13,786 nucleotides of DNA, taken from positions 1 to 13,786 of the forward strand of contig UQFW01000040.1 of assembly GCA_900540405.1 (NCBI GenBank). Reading direction: 5' to 3'. This document shows, one piece after another, positions 1-6,782 of the stretch. Both the position numbers and the translations under genes were made by a program. Each line of letters opens with the position of its first letter. Position 1 is the stretch's first letter. This stretch comes from Candidatus Avelusimicrobium faecicola. Its GTDB lineage: Bacteria; Elusimicrobiota; Elusimicrobia; Elusimicrobiales; Elusimicrobiaceae. Below the pieces are notes generated by a model. The model searched no databases, had not been told where the DNA came from, and saw nothing but the letters and a program-made list of their open reading frames with translations.

Positions 1-894
1 CAGCGCCAAAATTCCCACAATTACGCTTAACGAGGCCACCACCGGCACATGGAAAACACGGCTTACCAACATTTTGGCCCCTACAAAGAACAAAATAACG
101 GAAATGCCGTATTTGAGGTAGGGGAATTTGTTGGCCATGCCGGACAATAAAAAATACAAAGACCGTAAACCAATAATAGCAAAAATGTTGGACGAATACA
201 CCAAAAACGTGTCTTGCGTAATGGATAACACTGCCGGGATGGAGTCCACCGCAAAAATCAGGTCGGACATTTCAATCACCAGCACCGTGGCAAACAGCGG
301 GGTGGCCAGCCATTTGCCGTTTTCTTTAGTAAAAAAGTTTTCCCCGTGGTAGTCCGTTTTAATGGGCATTATTTTTTTGAAAACTTTTAAGATGAACGAT
401 TGGCTGGGGTCAAAATTATCGTCTTCTTTTTGCAGGAGCATTTTGGTTGCCGTAAAAATAAGCAACGCCCCGAACAGGTAAATCGTCCACGAGAACGCGG
501 AAATAAGCTGTACGCCGATAAAAATAAACAAAAAGCGCATGATTACGGCCCCCAAAATACCCCAGAGCAACACTTTGGGCTGTAAATCCCGCGCGATGGC
601 AAAATAGCCGAAAATCATAATAAATACAAACATATTATCCACGGACAGGGAATATTCCAGTACATACCCGGTAAAAAATTCCAGTGCGTGCGTGGGGCCT
701 TCCACCAGCCAAATGGCGCCGCCGAATAATACCGCTAAAGAAACCCACGCGCAGACCATACCTGCGGCCTCTTTAATGGAAACGTGCCCATGATGTTTGT
801 TGAGTACGGCTAAATCAATAAATAAAGCGGCCAGTACAATTACCCAAAAGGCAATCCACATAGCCACCGATACAGTAGTTGTGACGGGTTCCAT
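1..894 (-). CDS. TerC/Alx-family integral membrane protein (partial, C-terminus off the window)
   Basis: Read on the minus strand from ATG at 892-894, an open frame of 298 codons runs to the window edge without a stop. The protein is very hydrophobic with about seven to eight membrane segments. It carries the two family signatures: E80-Y-S-L-S-V-D86-N87 in one helix and E208-M-S-D211-L-I-F-A-V-D217-S in a later one. The acidic residues are typical of the TerC/Alx family. Family members act in the inner membrane and are linked to manganese/metal homeostasis and, in some bacteria, tellurite resistance or metal loading of exported proteins. Alx-like proteins are about 320 residues, so only a few dozen residues should be missing. 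GGAG lies 11 nt before the ATG. It is divergent from the tRNA gene. No yybP-ykoY-type leader was recognised. The exact metal substrate cannot be read from the sequence. Confidence 0.93.
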   Translation of the reverse strand, partial: MEPVTTTVSVAMWIAFWVIVLAALFIDLAVLNKHHGHVSIKEAAGMVCAWVSLAVLFGGAIWLVEGPTHALEFFTGYVLEYSLSVDNMFVFIMIFGYFAIARDLQPKVLLWGILGAVIMRFLFIFIGVQLISAFSWTIYLFGALLIFTATKMLLQKEDDNFDPSQSFILKVFKKIMPIKTDYHGENFFTKENGKWLATPLFATVLVIEMSDLIFAVDSIPAVLSITQDTFLVYSSNIFAIIGLRSLYFLLSGMANKFPYLKYGISVILFFVGAKMLVSRVFHVPVVASLSVIVGILAL

Positions 895-928
895 AGAATT
901 AAATTCTCCGTAAAATTAAGATAATAAA

Positions 929-934
929 ATTATA
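929..934 (-). promoter_or_regulatory. Probable -10 box for the terC-family gene
   Basis: On the minus strand TATAAT stands at 934-929, about 35 nt before the ATG at 894. No good -35 box is visible 16-18 bp upstream. The assignment rests on the perfect -10 and its position. Confidence 0.45.
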
Positions 935-963
935 CAAATTTTGCCGGAGACGGCAGAAAGCGT

Positions 964-992
964 TTGGCCCCGGGCGGGAAAAATGCTAAAAT
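964..992 (+). promoter_or_regulatory. Promoter of tRNA-Thr
   Basis: TTGGCC (964-969), a 17-bp spacer and TAAAAT (987-992) form a sigma70-like promoter. TG at 984-985, one base before the -10, makes an extended -10 element. The predicted start near 999 would leave a very short 5' leader before the mature tRNA at 1005. Confidence 0.55.
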
Positions 993-1004
993 AAATGTAT
1001 TCAC

Positions 1005-1077
1005 GCCGAGATAGCTCAACTGGCAGAGCAACGGTTTTGTAAACCGTAGGTTGTGGGTTCGACTCCCATTCTCGGCT
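1005..1077 (+). tRNA. tRNA-Thr, anticodon TGT
   Basis: A 73-nt cloverleaf can be drawn by eye. Acceptor GCCGAGA (1005-1011) pairs with TCTCGGC (1070-1076) and the discriminator base is T1077. The D arm is GCTC...GAGC. The anticodon stem ACGGT/ACCGT holds the loop TTTGTAA, giving anticodon TGT, which reads threonine ACA codons. The T arm is GTGGG-TTCGACT-CCCAT. CCA is not encoded. A run of seven T starts at the discriminator and may end the transcript. The last nine bases are part of a 46-bp direct repeat. Confidence 0.95.
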
Positions 1078-1114
1078 TTTTTTGCGTCCTCTTTTGCCCG
1101 CCGGCGTTGTCCTC
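1069..1114 (+). repeat. 46-bp direct repeat, copy 1 (includes the tRNA-Thr 3' end)
   Basis: These 46 bases are identical to 1279-1324. The first nine bases belong to the 3' acceptor strand and discriminator of tRNA-Thr. The rest contains the T7 run and a GC-rich stretch with GCCCGCCGGCG. Identity stops sharply at both ends: position 1068 is A against G, and 1115 is G against T. Confidence 0.95.
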
Positions 1115-1278
1115 GCAACCTCGGATACCTCGGGCTGCCGCCCTTTTTACAGTATACGCTCGGTTGCTGTGTCCTAGCCGGACAGCCAAAATACTCGCAA
1201 AAAATACGCCGGTTGTGTGGAATGGGTTTAAGTTTTTGGCGCCTGTTATTATGTACGGCGGTTTAGGGCTATTTCTTG

Positions 1279-1324
1279 TTCTCGGCTTTTTTTGCGTCCT
1301 CTTTTGCCCGCCGGCGTTGTCCTC
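1279..1324 (+). repeat. 46-bp direct repeat, copy 2
   Basis: This is a perfect copy of 1069-1114, with copy starts 210 bp apart. It begins with TTCTCGGCT, the tRNA-Thr 3' end, but the bases before it do not form a tRNA. It is therefore only the tRNA end plus downstream flank, as in an attachment-site duplication or a partial tandem duplication. Confidence 0.95.
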
Positions 1325-1375
1325 TTACTTGCGGTTCCTTATCCTCTTTTTGCATAAAATTCCCCTTGCGCGGCG

Positions 1376-1403
1376 TTGGGGGCTCCGGCTTTTTTGCTAC
1401 AAT
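1376..1403 (+). promoter_or_regulatory. Probable promoter of the TldD-like/TldE-like operon
   Basis: TACAAT at 1398-1403 is a good -10 box. TTGGGG at 1376-1381, with a 16-bp spacer, is a weak -35. The start would fall near 1410, giving a leader of only about 10 nt that still holds the AAGG ribosome-binding site before ATG 1421. Confidence 0.45.
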
Positions 1404-1420
1404 GCAATATAAGGTTATTT

Positions 1421-3118
1421 ATGAAAAAACTTCTCTTTTTACTCGTTTTATGTGTGGGGGGCGGGTTGGTGTCCGCCGCCGAATGTCCCGCGGAACAGGA
1501 TGCGCTCCTTTCCGCGCTATCCGCCCAATTACGGCGTAATTTCAAAACGCTTAAAAAATTGCGCCCGCCGGTGTATTATATGTCTTACCAACTGTATGAA
1601 ACGTCCGCTTTTCAAGCCAATGCCAGGGCCGGAGCCTTGGAATTTTCCATTACGGACGATTCCGGCGCGGTGGATATTTCCGCCCGCGTGGGCAGTGTGC
1701 ATACCGATAATACCCACGAATTAAAAGGCACCTATACAAATACGGATTTGGTTTCCGTGCAAGTGCCTTTGGCCCGGCGGGATTCTTTGGCGTTGCGCAA
1801 CGCTTTGTGGCGGGGCACGCAGGCGGCGGTGGAAAACGCCCAACAGGAATACAACCGGGTGCTTTCCAACAAACAGGTGTCCGCGGAAAATATGGATACA
1901 TCGGACGATTTTGCCTTGCCGCAAAAAAATATATTTTGCCAAGAGGAAAAAACATTTGAATACAACCGGGCCGAAATAGAGGAACGCTTGAAACGGCTGT
2001 CTTTGCAGGGGGAAAAATATGATTTTGTGGATGATGCCGCCTTTGCTTTCCGGCTGGAGCGCATTAATACTTATTTTGTAGACAGTGTGGGCAACCGCAT
2101 TTTTACTTCCCGGGCGTTCGGACGCTATATTTTGAGCGTGCAGGCCCGCAACCCGGACGGTATGGATTTGGAACGCAATATGATTTATGACGGGGTAAAA
2201 GCGGAGGACTTCCCCACCGAAGAAACCATGGCGGCGGATTTAGAGCGCATGGCGCAAGAATTAAAAGCCTTAAAAAATGCGCCGGTGGTGGAGCCGTTTA
2301 CCGGGCCGGTTATCTTAAAAAACCGGGCGAGCGGGGTGTTCTTCCACGAAATTTTAGGCCACCGCTTGGAGGGACACCGCCAAAAAAGCGATACTTTCGG
2401 GCAGACGTTCACTAAAAAAGTGGGGGCGCAAATTGTATCCCCCATTTTAAGCGTGAGCGATAATCCGCGTTGGGAAGAATTTAACGGTATTCCGCTCCGG
2501 GGGTTTTATCTGTTTGACGACGAAGGCAACCCGGCCGAAAATGTGCCGTTGATTGAAAAGGGCGTACTTAAAAACTTTTTAATGAGTGCCAGCCCTATCC
2601 AAAATTTTTCTAAATCCAACGGACACGGGCGCAAGTCCGCCGGGTACCGGGTGGTGGCGCGCATGGGCAATACGGTCATCACGCCGCAAGAAAGTATGCC
2701 GTATGCGCAGCTAGAGCAAAAACTGCTGGAAGAAATCAAGCGCCAGGGCAAACCGTACGGGCTAATTATAGAAGATATTTCCGGCGGATTTACCATGACC
2801 GACACTTCGGCCCCGCAGTCTTTTAAGGTAAACCCGTTGCTGGTCTACCGGGTGTACCCGGACGGCCGCAAAGAAGTAGTGCGCGGGGTGGATTTGGTGG
2901 GCACTCCGCTGGCCAGTTTCAGCAAAGTAATTGCGGCGGGGGACGATTACGCCGTTTTTAACGGCAGTTGCGGGGCGGAATCCGGCTGGGTGCCGGTGTC
3001 GGCGGTTTCCCCCAGTATTTTAGTGGCCGAAATGGAAGTGGAAAAGGTGGCCAAGAGCCCTTCTAAACCGCCCATTTTGCGCCCGCCGTATACAGAAAAT
3101 CACAAGGGGAAGAAATAA
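1421..3118 (+). CDS. Exported TldD-family metalloprotease (catalytic partner)
   Basis: This 565-residue protein begins with a signal peptide (MKKLLFLLVLCVGG..., likely cut near residues 18-20). The ATG at 1421 is chosen over the in-frame ATG at 1376 because it follows AAGG and starts directly at the signal peptide. The C-terminal half is a TldD core with zinc motif H309-E-I-L-G-H314 followed by RLEGHR, which aligns with the HExxxH motif of E. coli TldD. A late cysteine, C517 in NGSCGAESGW, sits where the third zinc ligand is expected. The region SGGFTMTD and the end VPVSAVSPSILV are also typical. E. coli TldD works with TldE/PmbA in the cytoplasm as a heterodimeric protease that trims unfolded peptides such as microcin precursors. 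Here the signal peptide implies the periplasm or outside. It is longer than the E. coli protein (about 480). The stop codon abuts the ATG of the TldE-like partner. Confidence 0.92.
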   Translation: MKKLLFLLVLCVGGGLVSAAECPAEQDALLSALSAQLRRNFKTLKKLRPPVYYMSYQLYETSAFQANARAGALEFSITDDSGAVDISARVGSVHTDNTHELKGTYTNTDLVSVQVPLARRDSLALRNALWRGTQAAVENAQQEYNRVLSNKQVSAENMDTSDDFALPQKNIFCQEEKTFEYNRAEIEERLKRLSLQGEKYDFVDDAAFAFRLERINTYFVDSVGNRIFTSRAFGRYILSVQARNPDGMDLERNMIYDGVKAEDFPTEETMAADLERMAQELKALKNAPVVEPFTGPVILKNRASGVFFHEILGHRLEGHRQKSDTFGQTFTKKVGAQIVSPILSVSDNPRWEEFNGIPLRGFYLFDDEGNPAENVPLIEKGVLKNFLMSASPIQNFSKSNGHGRKSAGYRVVARMGNTVITPQESMPYAQLEQKLLEEIKRQGKPYGLIIEDISGGFTMTDTSAPQSFKVNPLLVYRVYPDGRKEVVRGVDLVGTPLASFSKVIAAGDDYAVFNGSCGAESGWVPVSAVSPSILVAEMEVEKVAKSPSKPPILRPPYTENHKGKK

Positions 3119-4753
3119 ATGAAATTACTGTTTACTTTGCTTTTAGTAGTAGCGGGCGGCGGTTTTTGCGCGGCGCAGGATGTGTACTTTTCCGCCATGA
3201 AAGACGAACTGGCCCGCACCCATAAAAAATTGCAATTAAAAGATTCCGTGCGCCCTTATTTTACTTCTTATGTATTGACGCAATCTTCCGGGCTCCGCGC
3301 ACAAGCCGCGTGGGGAGAGTTGGAAATCGCGGCCACCGCGGCGCAAAACGAGCCGTTGCGCACCGCGGTAGTGAATATGATTGTAGGGAACGCCAAAGAA
3401 AACAGCAATAATTTCCAGGCGGAGCGTGCCCTGGGTATGTTGTATGCGTACGCGCCCACAACGGTATATTTCCCGGCCGGGAATTACGCGGGAATCCGCG
3501 AGGGGTTTTGGCGCGCTACCGACGAAGAATACCGCCAAGCATTAGAAATGTTCTCCCAAAAAGAAGCGTATAAGCGCAAGAAACGGCTGAAAGAAACAGG
3601 CCAGGATTTTGCCCCGGCCAAGGCGGCCCGGTTTATCGGCCCGGCAGATACCGCCGAATTGGATAAGCCGGAAGATATGAACCGTTTGGCGCGTGAAATT
3701 TCTGCCTTAGGGAAGAAATATCCCTATTTGGATGTGGCCCGGGCACGGGTTTCCGGGCAACGCCTGAACTATTGGTATATGGACAACCACGGCGGGGCGT
3801 GGCGGTTAGGGCATACGGTGCGGAGCATTTATTTAACGGCCCAACTGCGCAACAAAGCCGGCTACCGGCAACGCTTTGAAACCGAGTTTAACTATGTAGA
3901 TACGCCTTTCCCGCCGCAGGCAGAACTGCTGGAAAAAGCAGACCAGTGGTTTGCCGCTATAAATGGGGTTTATCCGGCCCGGAAAGCCGAGCCGTATTTG
4001 GGCCCGGTATTGTTAAGCCCGCAGGCCGCGGCCGGTTTTATCCGTTCGCTTTTAGTGCCGGAAATCAGCAACACCACGGCCCTGCTTAGTGATTCGGACG
4101 GCGGCGGCACCGCCGGCAAATTTAAGGATAAACTGGGCCAGCGCGTTTTTGCGCCCGGCTTTACCATTACGGACCGCCCGCTTTTAAGCAGTTATAAAGG
4201 CACGGCCCTGTTGGGGTATTTCCCGGTGGATATGGAAGGCGTTGCCGCGCAGGATATTACACTGGTTAAAAACGGAAAATTGACCGATTTGCCGTTCAGC
4301 CGCAGTTTGCCGGCGGCGCGTAAAGCCGGCAACGGCCATGCGCGTATGACGGAAAACAAACGCCCGCGGGCAGGCATTACCAATTTGTTTATCACGCCGG
4401 AGCAGGCTTTTACGCCGGATGAAATGAAACAAAAGTTAATCGCCCGCTGTAAAGCATTGGATTTGGAATACGGCTACCGCTTGGAAACCATGGCGGGCCC
4501 GGGTGCGATGCGTTTAACCCGCATTTATGTAAAAGACGGCCGGGAAGAGCCGGTGTACGGAATGGCGCCGCGCAATTTAACCACCCGCGCTTTGCGCGAT
4601 ATTTTAGCCGCCGGAACGGATGAAACAACCTTTCAGAAATTCGGTTTAGAGGCCCATTCCGTGACGGTGCCTTCTTTACTGGTGGATGAAATGGAATTGT
4701 GGGCCGGAGATGAACAGCCGGACCGCGCGCCGTATGTGGCAAAGCCGCAATAA
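3119..4753 (+). CDS. Exported TldE/PmbA-like partner, active-site residues missing
   Basis: The 544-residue protein has a signal peptide (MKLLFTLLLVVAGGG..., cut near FCAAQ). Its ATG directly follows the TAA of the TldD-like gene, with AAGGGGAAG just upstream, so the two should be made together. It resembles the neighbour in length and order of segments. The block corresponding to HEILGH reads R309-S-L-L-V-P314, so both histidines and the glutamate are gone. The late cysteine is also absent; the end reads VTVPSLLVDEME. Loss of zinc ligands is the hallmark of the TldE/PmbA subunit, which in the known E. coli complex completes the heterodimer and shapes the substrate tunnel. A structural role with the upstream gene product is inferred. 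A terminator follows 18 bp after the stop. Confidence 0.85.
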   Translation: MKLLFTLLLVVAGGGFCAAQDVYFSAMKDELARTHKKLQLKDSVRPYFTSYVLTQSSGLRAQAAWGELEIAATAAQNEPLRTAVVNMIVGNAKENSNNFQAERALGMLYAYAPTTVYFPAGNYAGIREGFWRATDEEYRQALEMFSQKEAYKRKKRLKETGQDFAPAKAARFIGPADTAELDKPEDMNRLAREISALGKKYPYLDVARARVSGQRLNYWYMDNHGGAWRLGHTVRSIYLTAQLRNKAGYRQRFETEFNYVDTPFPPQAELLEKADQWFAAINGVYPARKAEPYLGPVLLSPQAAAGFIRSLLVPEISNTTALLSDSDGGGTAGKFKDKLGQRVFAPGFTITDRPLLSSYKGTALLGYFPVDMEGVAAQDITLVKNGKLTDLPFSRSLPAARKAGNGHARMTENKRPRAGITNLFITPEQAFTPDEMKQKLIARCKALDLEYGYRLETMAGPGAMRLTRIYVKDGREEPVYGMAPRNLTTRALRDILAAGTDETTFQKFGLEAHSVTVPSLLVDEMELWAGDEQPDRAPYVAKPQ

Positions 4754-4771
4754 ACAAAGGTTTACTGATAA

Positions 4772-4803
4772 AAAATCCGCCTTATTTCAGGCGGATTTTT
4801 TTG
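4772..4803. terminator. Intrinsic terminator, probably bidirectional
   Basis: AAATCCGCC and GGCGGATTT form a perfect 9-bp stem around an 8-nt loop. It is preceded by an A-run and followed by a T-run. It ends the TldD/TldE-like operon on the plus strand. Read on the minus strand it also has a T tract and would end the TPR-lipoprotein operon, whose stop codon is at 4841. Confidence 0.9.
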
Positions 4804-4840
4804 TGCTTTATACAAGGGAAAATGTGCCCCGGCCGGGAAA

Positions 4841-5827
4841 CTAAGGCGCCGTTTTTGCCGGAGGGTTCTGCAAGGCTTGGGCAAAACGGTGGATAAAAGT
4901 GTCTTTGTCGTCGGCGCGGATTTGGGCTAAATACTTTTTGGCTTCCCCGTGTTGGCCGCGTGCGCTGGCATTCATGGCCAGTACAAAGCGGGCCAGTTCG
5001 TTTTCCGGGTAGCGGGCCAATATATAGCGGGCGGTTTGGTCGGAGGCGTCGTATTGCCCGGCTTGGTGGAGCCACAACGCCCGGTAGGCTTGCAAATCTT
5101 CCCGCTCCGGCGCTAATAACAGGGCTAGGTCCAAATCGTTCAGGGCCGCCGTTAAGCGGTTGAGGCCGCGCTGTGCTTTGGCGCTTAAAAGCCAAAAATC
5201 GGCATTTTCCGGCTCTTGCTCCAGCGCTAGGGTAATGTGAATAAAAGCGTTGGCAAAATCCTTTTGCTGGTAAAACGAGGCCGCATAGCGGGCCCGGTGA
5301 ACGGCGGCCGCTTGCGGATACAGCGCAAAGAGTTTTTCGTAATAGCCGCGGGCTTTGGAATAAAACCCGGTTTTTACATATACTTCCCCTAACCCGGCCA
5401 AAACATTTTGGTTGGAAGGTTCCAACTGCAAGGCGCGTTCGTAAAGTTCTATGGCGCGGTCGGTCAGACCGGTGCGGTTGTACAAGGTGGCGGCGGCCAG
5501 TAAAAGCGGCACGTCTTTCGGGTGAAATTCCAACGCTTCCAAATACGTTTCCAACGCACTGCTTAAATTGCCTAAATGTTCATAACTTTTCCCCAACAGG
5601 CGGTAGGCGCGCACTTCCCGGCGGCGCACGTTGCGGGTTTTGTAAATGTAATTGGATAAATCGGCCACGGCGGCCTGGTAGTTCCCGGCATTAAATAAAT
5701 CCCGCGCGTGGCGGTAGTCGTTGCGGTCTTGGGTGGAAAGCACCCCAAAGCCCAGTAGCCCCGCCTGCCCGGCGCACCCGGTTAAACAGCACGCAAACAG
5801 CGCCAAACACACGGTTTTAAGGTTCAT
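4841..5827 (-). CDS. TPR-repeat lipoprotein
   Basis: The product is about 328 residues. It starts with a lipoprotein signal peptide: MNLKTVCLALFACCLTGC, with lipobox L-T-G-C18 and A at +2. The mature part is built of tandem tetratricopeptide repeats with A/G/Y/P spacing, for example LGKSYEHLGNLSSALETYLE and ALQLEPSNQNVLAGLGEVYV. About six to seven repeats fill the protein. TPR lipoproteins usually serve as protein-protein scaffolds on the periplasmic face of the outer membrane. ATG 5827 is preferred because it gives a canonical lipoprotein signal; ATG 5833 (two residues longer) is possible. Either start lies inside the end of the patatin-like gene, so translation is probably coupled. It is the last gene of the minus-strand envelope operon. 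The specific partner is unknown. Confidence 0.87.
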   Translation of the reverse strand: MNLKTVCLALFACCLTGCAGQAGLLGFGVLSTQDRNDYRHARDLFNAGNYQAAVADLSNYIYKTRNVRRREVRAYRLLGKSYEHLGNLSSALETYLEALEFHPKDVPLLLAAATLYNRTGLTDRAIELYERALQLEPSNQNVLAGLGEVYVKTGFYSKARGYYEKLFALYPQAAAVHRARYAASFYQQKDFANAFIHITLALEQEPENADFWLLSAKAQRGLNRLTAALNDLDLALLLAPEREDLQAYRALWLHQAGQYDASDQTARYILARYPENELARFVLAMNASARGQHGEAKKYLAQIRADDKDTFIHRFAQALQNPPAKTAP

Positions 5828-6782
5828 ATACATACCGCCCCATTTTTAAGAGTAAATCTTCCTGCAAGGCAGGCAGCGCCAGGGTGGCGGCTTTGAGCCC
5901 CACTTCGCCCGCTTGCGGCAGTTTGTTTAGTTCCAAGGTGGAAATGTTTAACACCCGGTTGGTAATTACAAAATCGGCCTTTTTGGAGGATTCTTCTATC
6001 ATCGCCGCGCCGCGTACATCCCCCACGCGCAAAAAATAAGCGGCAATAGATTGGGGCGCATCTGACGAAAAATCCGGCGGCGTGACGGAGGCTATGATGT
6101 AATCCGCCCCCATATTGCGCAGGGTTTCGGTGGGCAGATAATCCACCACGGCGCCGTCTACCAGTTGGCGGTGGCGGTATTCCACCGGGGCAAAAATGCC
6201 GGGCAGGTTCATGCTGGCGCGCACGGCAATAGCCAAGGGCCCGGAATTGAATAATACGCGCTCCCCGGTTTTGGCATCCATCGCCGCGCAGGAAAAGGGA
6301 ATTTGCATATCTTCAAAGCGCATTTCGCCCAGTTGTTCGTTTAAGAAATTTTCCATATTGCTGGAAGACGGCAACTGCCGCGCCAGTAAAAAGCGCAAAA
6401 GCCCGCCCACGTTTAAGTCCGGCGTGATTTTTTGTAGCGTCATGTGGCGGCTGATTTCCCATAATTTGGAGGTAGGCACCCCGGCACTATACAGCGCGCC
6501 CACTACCGAGCCCATGGACGTACCGGCCATGCTGTCTATGGGCAGGCCGGCGTTGTCTAATACTTCCAGCACGCCCACATGGGCAAAGCCGCGCACGCCG
6601 CCGGCGGACAAGGCCACCCCGATTTGCGGGCGTTTGTTTTTAGGCAGTTGGATGAGTTCTTCCCATAAAAAATTGCGCAAAATTTCGTCATCCGTTTCCC
6701 GCCCGAGGGACAGGGCCGGTTGGGCGGAAACAAGCAGTAAAATAAACCCTAAAACGGATAGAAAAATGCTTTTTGCGTGCAT
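5817..6782 (-). CDS. Exported patatin-like phospholipase
   Basis: The 321-residue protein has an N-terminal signal peptide (MHAKSIFLSVLGFILLL..., cut near residues 20-26). It then has the complete patatin core: oxyanion loop G61-G-V-R-G65, nucleophile motif G87-T-S89-M-G91, and catalytic aspartate D209 in DGA. The Ser-Asp dyad predicts acyl hydrolase activity on phospholipids or other lipid esters, acting outside the cytoplasm. The ATG at 6782 shares one base with the TAA of the TolC-family gene (TAATG), and AAGG lies 7 nt before it. A longer in-frame ATG at 6806 would lie inside the upstream gene and spoil the signal peptide. It resembles RssA/PlpD-type patatins, but no C-terminal outer-membrane barrel is present. 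Exact lipid substrate unknown. Confidence 0.92.
   Translation of the reverse strand: MHAKSIFLSVLGFILLLVSAQPALSLGRETDDEILRNFLWEELIQLPKNKRPQIGVALSAGGVRGFAHVGVLEVLDNAGLPIDSMAGTSMGSVVGALYSAGVPTSKLWEISRHMTLQKITPDLNVGGLLRFLLARQLPSSSNMENFLNEQLGEMRFEDMQIPFSCAAMDAKTGERVLFNSGPLAIAVRASMNLPGIFAPVEYRHRQLVDGAVVDYLPTETLRNMGADYIIASVTPPDFSSDAPQSIAAYFLRVGDVRGAAMIEESSKKADFVITNRVLNISTLELNKLPQAGEVGLKAATLALPALQEDLLLKMGRYVYEP

Larger units (their letters stand above)
1078..1420. other. Intergenic stretch between tRNA-Thr and the TldD-like gene
   Basis: No convincing gene lies in these 343 bases. Short open frames on both strands lack Shine-Dalgarno sequences and have the low-complexity look of chance ORFs. The stretch holds most of both copies of the 46-bp repeat, a small imperfect hairpin near 1163-1188 (TGTCC...GGACA) and the promoter of the downstream gene near its end. 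Confidence 0.8.

Noticed and set aside
942..955. Small hairpin TGCCG-GAGA-CGGCA between terC and the tRNA
   Set aside because: It has only a 5-bp stem and lies upstream of the predicted terC start and of the tRNA -35, so it is probably not transcribed from either promoter.
895..1004. Possible manganese (yybP-ykoY) riboswitch upstream of the TerC-family gene
   Set aside because: Some alx/terC-like genes have one, but the leader here is only about 30 nt after the -10 box and the conserved riboswitch loops are not visible.
930..1118. Minus-strand open frame of 62 codons across the tRNA gene
   Set aside because: It is the antisense of tRNA-Thr, a well-known source of spurious ORFs, and has no ribosome-binding site.
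1053..1412. Overlapping plus-strand open frames of 119, 71 and 87 codons after the tRNA
   Set aside because: They start inside the tRNA or the repeat and lack Shine-Dalgarno sites. Their apparent internal protein repeat is only the 46-bp DNA repeat. None looks like a protein family.
1376..1420. Longer start for the TldD-like protein at 1376
   Set aside because: It would add 15 residues before an ideal signal peptide and would overlap the predicted promoter.
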